Below are positions 20,471 through 26,105 of a stretch of DNA of 26,105 nucleotides, piece after piece. This DNA comes from a virus, in the IMG/VR virus record IMGVR_UViG_3300009164_000315, positions 1 to 26,105 of that record; one strand, written 5' to 3'. A model generated the notes under the pieces. That model was not told the origin of the DNA, ran no database searches, and saw nothing but the letters and a program-made list of their open reading frames with translations. Made by a program: the position numbers and the translations under genes. Positions within the stretch are counted from its first letter, which is position 1, and each line of letters opens with the position of its first letter.

Positions 20471-20935
20471 TCAATTTGTATTCTTAGATTTCTTTTTTAA
20501 TTGTATCATTTCTTCTGGTGTAAATAGAGCTCTACCGAATTCTTTCATACGATCAGAGTATCTCTCTTTAACTCTATTGCTTATTGCAAGCGGAAGACCT
20601 TCATCGTCTATTCTAACAAATTTAATATGGGTATGAGTAACGACTGTTTGCAAACCTGTGTATACGTTATGCTTGCGAACTTCAATGTATAACGTAACTG
20701 ATGTTATGCCAAACTCTTTTACATTTGCATACACCTTTAAGATATTTCCAACCTTAACTGGTTTCTTGAAAATAAGCTCATCGATCTTTAATGTAACAAT
20801 ACGTTGGGTATCGCAAACTTGCGAAGCATAGCTGGCAGAAGCATCGTCTATTATTGAAAGAATTGTTCCACCGAACATATTATCATGAATTCCAATATCT
20901 CCTTTTTTACAAATGTAGGTGCTAACTAATTCCAT
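20471..20935 (-). CDS. Hotdog-fold acyl-CoA thioesterase (YciA/BFIT-like)
   Basis: The 154-residue product has the hotdog-thioesterase sequence pattern: HDNMFGGTILSIIDDASASY (residues 17-36, with the N-M-F-GG and D residues of the active-site region), then IVTLKIDELIFKKPVKVGN and ITSVTLYIEVRK. This matches cytosolic acyl-CoA thioesterases, which hydrolyse the thioester to free CoA and fatty acid. In a phage this could tune host fatty-acid metabolism, membrane repair or lysis. Its start lies inside the end of the 2H phosphoesterase gene (10-base overlap), so the two are made together. The plus-strand barrel gene is convergent. The substrate is inferred. Confidence 0.8.
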   Translation of the reverse strand: MELVSTYICKKGDIGIHDNMFGGTILSIIDDASASYASQVCDTQRIVTLKIDELIFKKPVKVGNILKVYANVKEFGITSVTLYIEVRKHNVYTGLQTVVTHTHIKFVRIDDEGLPLAISNRVKERYSDRMKEFGRALFTPEEMIQLKKKSKNTN

Positions 20936-21477
20936 GGTTCTTCAAGCCTCTCTCCTCCTGGTTTTGAGTACACAATTTTATCAGGAACAACATCATACTG
21001 TTTATCCTTAAATAGGTCTACGTATTTTTTACCGGTACCAGGTTTTAGGTATCCAATAGTTGCATGTGGATGGTAGTCTGGAAAATTAGTAGTATGTGGA
21101 AGCTTTGCTAATTCTGCATTTATTTTGGATAAGACCGGATTTTCAACATCAAATTTAAGAACATCGTATTTTTCGTTTTGGAATAGCGATGCATTAACTA
21201 GTGTCATTGGCCCAATTGGTTGAGCCATACAAATATCCAACACCTCTTGGTCTGGAATTTTATATGAATGTAATCCGTATAGCAGAGTAGTATGAGGTTC
21301 GTCCTCTAGGCCAAATGAGCGGTCGCCTTCTTCAGTATAGACATCAGCTTGATCAATTTGTGAATGAAAGTCTGCTATTTCTGGAAAGTTAAAATAGACC
21401 ATTGCGCAGCCAAACTCGTGAGTTTCGCCTTTCTTTTCAAATAGACTAGTTAGGAATTGTGTAAATGTTTTGATCAT
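20926..21477 (-). CDS. 2H phosphoesterase superfamily protein
   Basis: Two H-x-T motifs define it: H62-T-T64 in EPHTTLLYG and H138-A-T140 in YHPHATIGYL, about 75 residues apart, in a 183-residue product. These are the catalytic pair of 2H phosphodiesterases, which open 2',3'-cyclic phosphates or cut 2'-5' or cyclic nucleotides. T4 Acb1, which destroys CBASS signals, belongs to this superfamily, as do RNA ligase-like and CPDase members; which applies is not determined. The N-terminus MIKTFTQFLTSLFE resembles the packaging-type starts at 13261-14962 but lacks the E|A site. Confidence 0.8.
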   Translation of the reverse strand: MIKTFTQFLTSLFEKKGETHEFGCAMVYFNFPEIADFHSQIDQADVYTEEGDRSFGLEDEPHTTLLYGLHSYKIPDQEVLDICMAQPIGPMTLVNASLFQNEKYDVLKFDVENPVLSKINAELAKLPHTTNFPDYHPHATIGYLKPGTGKKYVDLFKDKQYDVVPDKIVYSKPGGERLEEPWN

Positions 21478-21484
21478 GATCGTA

Positions 21485-21859
21485 TTAATTATTTTTTATG
21501 GTTAAAGTTTTGACATTAATACTTCCGTATCGCGATCCTTTACCAAGTTCACAAGTTCCATCAGCTTTAAAAATAACTGCTGCTGATTTGATTATTGGAG
21601 AATTTTCATTTTCGAAGCGGCCATCCATCTCATATAGTACATACATGTCTTGGTCCAATGCTACCGCAAGCGATGAAAGTTTATCTTTATCTAATGTTAA
21701 ATCTAAATCTCCATACCATATTTTATTTTTGTCAGTACATACGTTTGCATTGAATATTACCAGATGGTTTGGATAGTTTTTGTGATACCCACTCTTTGAC
21801 CCAGAAATCATTCTTCCTGGAAAACCTAACGTTTGCGAAATTACTTTGTGTCTTTCCAT
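21485..21859 (-). CDS. Unknown 124-residue protein
   Basis: The product begins MERHKVISQTLGFPGRMISG and is beta-rich with KIWYGDLDLTLDK and DMYVLYEMDGRFE segments. It is acidic and lacks cysteines beyond two, membrane segments or known motifs. It lies between the topoisomerase medium subunit and the 2H phosphoesterase with gaps of two and seven bases. Operon placement suggests early or middle expression. Function unknown. Confidence 0.6.
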   Translation of the reverse strand: MERHKVISQTLGFPGRMISGSKSGYHKNYPNHLVIFNANVCTDKNKIWYGDLDLTLDKDKLSSLAVALDQDMYVLYEMDGRFENENSPIIKSAAVIFKADGTCELGKGSRYGSINVKTLTIKNN

Positions 21860-21861
21860 AT

Positions 21862-23223
21862 TTATTTTAATGTTGTTTTTAAATTTTTCTTAAGCTCAGT
21901 TAAATCTGTTCTGTACATGTCAATTGGTTCTAATTTTTTAATTTCAGCCAATTCAATTTTCTTATCAGCAACCTCTTTTAATAGTTGTTCATAGGTTTCT
22001 TTAGTTAAGGAATGAATTGGCATGTTTAGTAAGTAGCTGTAAGAACCATTCACTTCATCAAATCCATTTGCTTGCAAGTATTCTACTATTTCTTTTCGTG
22101 GAACATTATTAACCTTTAATTTTCCATCAACTATAAGTTTTACAAAGCGTGCTCTGTTTGAAAGATACTTAAGTTCTTCAGTATACTTATTAATTAGGAA
22201 AGCTTTTCGCTTTGAATAGAAACTTAATCTGAAATTTACAAAGTATTCTACAACTTGAGAAACCTCTTCAAAGATTATTAATTTACCTCGTTCATTTAGG
22301 CAAGTTAAGTTCTCAGTTTCAGTCTCAACCATTTTAAGAGTTTGATCAAGCTTGCCCTTTGCAATAAGATCAGCTAAGGTTGCTCGTGCAAATTTAATAG
22401 TGTAGTTAATTCCATTAGTTGAATTGTCTTCATATGAATAAATGATTCCTCTATCTAATAGGGAGTTAAGGTACACTTCATATTTTTGAAAGGTCATTGA
22501 CGGTGGAAGTTCTGTAATATTAACGGTTGTTGTATTTTGAATCTCGTATACTCCACGCATTACATATTGATTTGTACCAGTAACCAATTCAACTGGGCCA
22601 GAATATTCTTTCCACCATGGAAGTAATTTGCCAACCTTTTTACCATCAAGCACCTTAACACATGCATCAACTAAGTCAAGTGGATTACGATTAAGAATAT
22701 TGGTTGCAAAACCTACTGCAATACCTGAACTTCCATTTAATAGGACAGTTGGAATAACTGGCAAGAAATATTTGGGTTCAATTGTATTTCCTTCTTCGAC
22801 CTGATTTTCTAATAGTTCAAAGTCTTTATATAATAATCTAAAGTTTGAAGTTAATTTAGTTGAAATATAACGAGCAGCTCCAGCTTCAGGGGATCGTAAC
22901 GAACCAAACTGACCAAGTTCCTCAAGTAGAGGTAATGAATTCTTGAATGATTGAGCCATTCCAATAATTGCACCATTTAAGGATCCATCGCCATGATGGT
23001 AATGCGCATCAGCTGCAATACGTCCGCCTAATTGAAATATCTTTAAGGGCTTCTCATTACCTGATTTCCAAACTTTATCTGCAATGTAGATAATTTTACG
23101 AGCAGTAGGTTTAAAACCATCAATCACAGATGGAATTGCTCTACTCTCTAGAGTATACATTCCGTACATTGCATAGTCCTGGTCAAGATACTCAGTAACT
23201 GTTTTATTTTGTAGTTGATTCAT
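21862..23223 (-). CDS. 52: DNA topoisomerase II medium subunit (T4 gp52-like)
   Basis: The 453-residue product resembles the breakage-reunion part of GyrA/ParC but is trimmed, as in T4 gp52: YAMYGMYTLESRAIPSVIDG, then FKPTARKIIYI, the HYHHGDGSLNGAIIGMAQ region, and AGAARYISTKL with active-site Tyr119 preceded by Arg118. LLNGSSGIAVGFATNI follows. The C-terminal half includes a tower-like region and a coiled-coil end, with no GyrA-type DNA-wrapping beta-propeller. With the gene at 23619 it forms a type II topoisomerase for replication. Confidence 0.93.
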   Translation of the reverse strand: MNQLQNKTVTEYLDQDYAMYGMYTLESRAIPSVIDGFKPTARKIIYIADKVWKSGNEKPLKIFQLGGRIAADAHYHHGDGSLNGAIIGMAQSFKNSLPLLEELGQFGSLRSPEAGAARYISTKLTSNFRLLYKDFELLENQVEEGNTIEPKYFLPVIPTVLLNGSSGIAVGFATNILNRNPLDLVDACVKVLDGKKVGKLLPWWKEYSGPVELVTGTNQYVMRGVYEIQNTTTVNITELPPSMTFQKYEVYLNSLLDRGIIYSYEDNSTNGINYTIKFARATLADLIAKGKLDQTLKMVETETENLTCLNERGKLIIFEEVSQVVEYFVNFRLSFYSKRKAFLINKYTEELKYLSNRARFVKLIVDGKLKVNNVPRKEIVEYLQANGFDEVNGSYSYLLNMPIHSLTKETYEQLLKEVADKKIELAEIKKLEPIDMYRTDLTELKKNLKTTLK

Positions 23224-23238
23224 GCTTTATTAATATAC

Positions 23239-23619
23239 TTAATTTAATTCAAGACAGACCTTTGTTAAAAACTTATGGTCTTTTGGTAATTGCAAAAGCT
23301 CAGCAACATGGTTCTGGTTAAAGGCATCAGCCTCTTCAGCGTTTCTATTTCCCCAAACGGTTGCTTGATCGAAATGATTTAACTTAGCTAACCTAACTAA
23401 TTCAGTATAGTCTTGGTCTCTTAAATGGCCTTTGAGTGGCATAACTCCACCGACACACGTATTCCATTTTAGTTTTCGGCCATTATAGGTTATCCAGTAG
23501 TAGTCCATATCGTCTTCACCAACTGCTACAAGTCTTTCAATTTCCCAGCTGGCATTGATTACGAATTGGCCTTTAAGCTGTTCAAACTCTGCAAGGATTA
23601 AGGTTTTGTTATCTGTCAT
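23239..23619 (-). CDS. Unknown 126-residue protein inserted between topoisomerase subunits
   Basis: This frame fits exactly between the two topoisomerase genes: its ATG shares one base with the stop of the large subunit (TAATG) and its stop is 15 bases from the next start. The product has FVINASWEIERLVAVGEDDM, then YYWITYNGRKLKWN, and a helical end with DQDYTELVRLAKLN. No topoisomerase motif is present, and it is not a known T4 subunit (gp60 is part of the large gene here). It may be an accessory factor; evidence is only its position. Confidence 0.75.
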   Translation of the reverse strand: MTDNKTLILAEFEQLKGQFVINASWEIERLVAVGEDDMDYYWITYNGRKLKWNTCVGGVMPLKGHLRDQDYTELVRLAKLNHFDQATVWGNRNAEEADAFNQNHVAELLQLPKDHKFLTKVCLELN

Positions 23620-25454
23620 TATATTGAAAGCTTAAGAAGTTTTTCTTTACGAGGTTCAGAGTCAGAACCGAACCAATCACTAAGACTATCTTTATATAAC
23701 TTATCATTTTGAAGTTTAACCAGAACTGGGCTGTGTATAATATCTCGATACTCAACATCCTCAAGAGCTGCAAGCCCTTTCTTATATTCAACATCCCAAC
23801 CCTTTGAACCTGATTTCTTTTCCCATACAGAATATTCTTCATTTGAATAGAACGGTTTTACCTCTTTACCTTTCTTTGCAACAACAAGTGGAGTCATTAC
23901 TTTAAATATTCGACCTTGATCAAATAGTTCTGGCCAATACTTATTAAAGAAGTTTATTAGGAGAGCTGCAATTGAGTCTCCATCTGGATCTGCATCAGTA
24001 TAGATATAAACTTTTCCATATCTAAGATCCTTGGGTTCTTCTCCTAACTTAATTCCTAATGAAGCCATTAACTGAACCACCTCGTCATTCTGAATAACTC
24101 CAGAATTTGTCATCTCACTTACATTTAGGAACTTACCCTTTAATGGAAATGCTCCAAAGTTCTGAGGATCTCTAAACTTACGAACTGCCGATAAGGCAGA
24201 CATACCTTCAAATATTCCAAGAACACATTTGTTGCGGTCCTTGCCTTTTGCATCAATTAATTTTAAGACTTTAGTATTTGCAAGAGATTTATTTAGTTTA
24301 CGAAGTTCAGCTCTCTCATCTGCATTTTTCTTTTGCTCAATCCAATCCAGTAGAGACTGAATTACTTCTGATGTAAATACTGCCTTTGCAAATTTTTCAG
24401 TTACATCGTGTTTGGTACCAAAATCTTTAGGTTCAGTAATTAACTTCTCTTTAGTTTGGGAAGAGAATGCTGGATTTAAGACTGTACAATTTATAAAAAG
24501 AAATAGATGGTTTTTTATTTCAGACGGTTTAACTTCAACCTTGTGTTTTTTCTTAATCATGGTACGTAAGTACTCAATAACTTGATTTAAGATATAAGCT
24601 TCATGAGTTCCGCCGTCTTTGGTTTGAATTGAATTAACAAATGAAATAGATTGATAACCTTCTTTTGAAACGCCCATTGCAAATTCCCAGTCCTTTGACT
24701 TTTCCCAAATTGAATCCTTTACATAGAGATCAACGTATTCTTTAAATGTTTTAAACTTAAACTTTTCTCCATTGAATTCTAATTTAAGGCCTGGATTTGC
24801 TGCCGCAATATCAATAACCCGTTTGCGCATCATCTTCCAATTGCTTGCATTAATCTCTTTCATTTCAAATCTGGCCAGATCTGGAACATAAGTAATCTCA
24901 GTAAAACCTTGGCTGCTGCGACTAATTTTGGCAGGGGTTCGGTTTGCCATGTTATTGGTAAAGGTTTGTAGCAAACGATTCTTGCCATCAGCTGTATCAA
25001 TAACAAACCTCTTTGAGAATATATTAACTAGCGATGCACCTACTCCATTTGTACCTGCAACAGTACGACCTTCATCGTCATTAAAATTTGAACCAGCTCT
25101 AAGATTCGAAAAGATTAATTCTGGAATCCAAACTTTATGCTGCGGATGTTGAACTACTGGGATTCCGCCATTATCCCAAATAGTAATAGTATCTAGGGTA
25201 GTAGTTACTTTAATTGTATTGATTTTACCTGAGCGCTTATGCTCATCGACTGAATTTGAAATGATCTCATCAAACAGCTTAAGAAAACCTGGGTTATATG
25301 TGAGTTCGTATTTTTCATAGACTCCATCTTCTAGGATCCATTCATTTCCGGTATGAGGTTTAGTAGAACCAATATACATGCCCGGTCTTTTTAGTACGTG
25401 TTCAATCTCGTCGAGTAATTGATACTTCTTTCCTATGTCTTTGTTCGATGCCAT
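23619..25454 (-). CDS. 39: DNA topoisomerase II large subunit (T4 gp39/gp60-like, single gene)
   Basis: The 611-residue product combines both halves that T4 splits as gp39 and gp60. The GHKL ATPase has FDEIISNSVDEH (E63, N67), WDNGGIPV (D94) and AGTNGVGASLVN (residues 133-144). The TOPRIM domain has FEGMSALSAVR (E416) and YTDADPDGDS (D487, D489, D491). It pairs with the medium subunit at 21862 to relax or decatenate replicating DNA. Length suits a fused T4-type large subunit. The start follows an A-rich leader without a late box, in keeping with early expression. Confidence 0.95.
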   Translation of the reverse strand: MASNKDIGKKYQLLDEIEHVLKRPGMYIGSTKPHTGNEWILEDGVYEKYELTYNPGFLKLFDEIISNSVDEHKRSGKINTIKVTTTLDTITIWDNGGIPVVQHPQHKVWIPELIFSNLRAGSNFNDDEGRTVAGTNGVGASLVNIFSKRFVIDTADGKNRLLQTFTNNMANRTPAKISRSSQGFTEITYVPDLARFEMKEINASNWKMMRKRVIDIAAANPGLKLEFNGEKFKFKTFKEYVDLYVKDSIWEKSKDWEFAMGVSKEGYQSISFVNSIQTKDGGTHEAYILNQVIEYLRTMIKKKHKVEVKPSEIKNHLFLFINCTVLNPAFSSQTKEKLITEPKDFGTKHDVTEKFAKAVFTSEVIQSLLDWIEQKKNADERAELRKLNKSLANTKVLKLIDAKGKDRNKCVLGIFEGMSALSAVRKFRDPQNFGAFPLKGKFLNVSEMTNSGVIQNDEVVQLMASLGIKLGEEPKDLRYGKVYIYTDADPDGDSIAALLINFFNKYWPELFDQGRIFKVMTPLVVAKKGKEVKPFYSNEEYSVWEKKSGSKGWDVEYKKGLAALEDVEYRDIIHSPVLVKLQNDKLYKDSLSDWFGSDSEPRKEKLLKLSI

Positions 25455-25523
25455 ATTTTTATTGTATTTGTAAAAGTACTAAAAGTTTTTAAATAGAGTT
25501 AGATTCTTTTAAACTAACTCATA

Positions 25524-25703
25524 TTATTCAGATTTATCAGTTAATCTGTATTCTAAATAACAGTATCCATTGTAACACATTAGTGTTAAGTAAAACCACA
25601 CGTTTCCTACAAACGGATCAGCCTTCTTTAATATAACATCAACTGCTATAATAATCATAAAGCCAAATAATAGTTTTAAAAGATATTTAATATAGTTCCA
25701 CAT
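25524..25703 (-). CDS. Small membrane protein (59 residues)
   Basis: An ATG at 25703, two bases past the upstream stop, opens a 59-residue frame: MWNYIKYLLKLLFGFMIIIA with a TM (about residues 7-24), then ILKKADPFVGNVWFYLTLMC, possibly a second hydrophobic segment, and a polar end. Tight coupling with the upstream gene supports it. Its length is just under common ORF cut-offs. Function unknown. Confidence 0.6.
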   Translation of the reverse strand: MWNYIKYLLKLLFGFMIIIAVDVILKKADPFVGNVWFYLTLMCYNGYCYLEYRLTDKSE

Positions 25704-25704
25704 A

Positions 25705-25953
25705 TTAGCCTTGTTTGTTTAATGATTCTATTTTATACTTAACATTTAATAATGCTTCAATAACATTATCAGATGCACCTAACTTTGATTCAGCAGATAA
25801 AGTAATTATGATCCATTCATTAAGTTCATTAAAAATGTCTTCTTGGCATTGATTATAACCCATTACATAATCATAAGCAGATGTTCCATCTTCATTACCA
25901 ATAGATTCTGCATAGGCTTTTGCTTTTATTACTATTTCTGCTTGTGTTTTCAT
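25705..25953 (-). CDS. Small unknown protein
   Basis: I choose ATG 25953 (MKTQAEIVIKAKAYAESIGN) because its leader AACAAAACTAAT resembles other start contexts here and it leaves a clean gap from the upstream gene's stop; an upstream in-frame ATG at 25989 would overlap that gene by 17 bases. The 82-residue product is helical with NEDGTSAYDYVMGYNQCQED in the middle. No motif recognised. Confidence 0.6.
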   Translation of the reverse strand: MKTQAEIVIKAKAYAESIGNEDGTSAYDYVMGYNQCQEDIFNELNEWIIITLSAESKLGASDNVIEALLNVKYKIESLNKQG

Positions 25954-25972
25954 ATTAGTTTTGTTTTTAAAT

Positions 25973-26105
25973 TTAATACCTTTCTTCAAATCCTATTTTT
26001 GATAAAGGATATAATCCCATTAAAAAAGGAATTACACTTAGTATTTTTTCATGTGGTTCACCTATAATTATTACTAGTATTCCAGATGCTATCATTGTTA
26101 AAGAA
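25973..26105 (-). CDS. Membrane protein, N-terminus cut by window edge
   Basis: An open frame enters from the right edge and ends at TAA (25973-25975) after 43 visible residues. The visible part includes a strongly hydrophobic segment (TMIASGILVIII) and a second (ILSVIPFLMGLYPL), so it is a small membrane protein. Family and start unknown. Confidence 0.5.
   Translation of the reverse strand, partial: SLTMIASGILVIIIGEPHEKILSVIPFLMGLYPLSKIGFEERY

Noticed and set aside
23609-23842. Minus-strand frame of 77 residues over the end of the topoisomerase large subunit
   Set aside because: Out-of-frame shadow of a well-supported gene.

Overview
The window is from the genome of a tailed bacteriophage, most likely a distant T4-type myovirus infecting a Bacteroidota host. 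Evidence for a T4-type phage: a two-gene type II topoisomerase of the T4 gp39/gp52 kind, repeated (T/G/A)ATAAATA late-promoter-like boxes next to structural and lysis genes but not next to the topoisomerase genes, a tRNA array bordered by a free-standing GIY-YIG homing endonuclease, and proteins whose N-termini resemble the T4 capsid-targeting peptide. Evidence for the host: AT-rich DNA, A-rich leaders without Shine-Dalgarno motifs, and a Bacteroidota-style small lipoprotein. No integrase or other lysogeny gene is visible.

Layout. Positions 1-4490 (minus strand) carry a compact run of small genes: an HD hydrolase of the RelA/SpoT-MESH1 type (cut by the window edge), a calcineurin-like phosphoesterase, several small unknowns, a membrane-anchored lytic transglycosylase, a P-loop kinase-like protein and a ClpP-type protease. 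Positions 4510-6558 hold two surface proteins that share an N-terminal module but differ in the C-terminal domain (LamG-like versus PA14/GLEYA-like). Positions 6643-7724 hold a coiled-coil protein and the homing endonuclease. Positions 7780-9827 form an array of 14 tRNA-like genes on the minus strand (plus tRNA remnants). Its central spacers contain many inverted repeats that no tRNA explains. A tRNA-Ser lies apart at 15948-16034.

Positions 9895-15925 (minus) carry a tiny ORF, virion-type proteins including a 779-residue repeat protein, three proteins with a packaging-peptide-like N-terminus (two of them tandem duplicates), and two unknowns. Positions 16047-18514 (minus) hold a membrane protein, a second phosphoesterase, a zinc-ribbon protein, a probable lysis/envelope group (two membrane-anchored coiled-coil proteins and a lipoprotein) and a small HExxH metallopeptidase-like protein. 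The only plus-strand block, 18583-20469, encodes a GH19-type endolysin, a tail-collar-domain protein and a secreted, probably outer-membrane beta-barrel protein.

Positions 20471-25454 (minus) run from the topoisomerase subunits, with a small unknown gene wedged between them, through an unknown, a 2H phosphoesterase and a hotdog-fold acyl-CoA thioesterase. The right edge holds three small ORFs, one cut by the window.

Taken together, the window combines DNA metabolism (topoisomerase), translation support (tRNAs), virion surface and internal proteins, host lysis, and several enzymes that could act on nucleotide signals or the host envelope (HD hydrolase, 2H phosphoesterase, two phosphoesterases, thioesterase, outer-membrane protein). 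All functions are read from motifs by eye; no database search was run.
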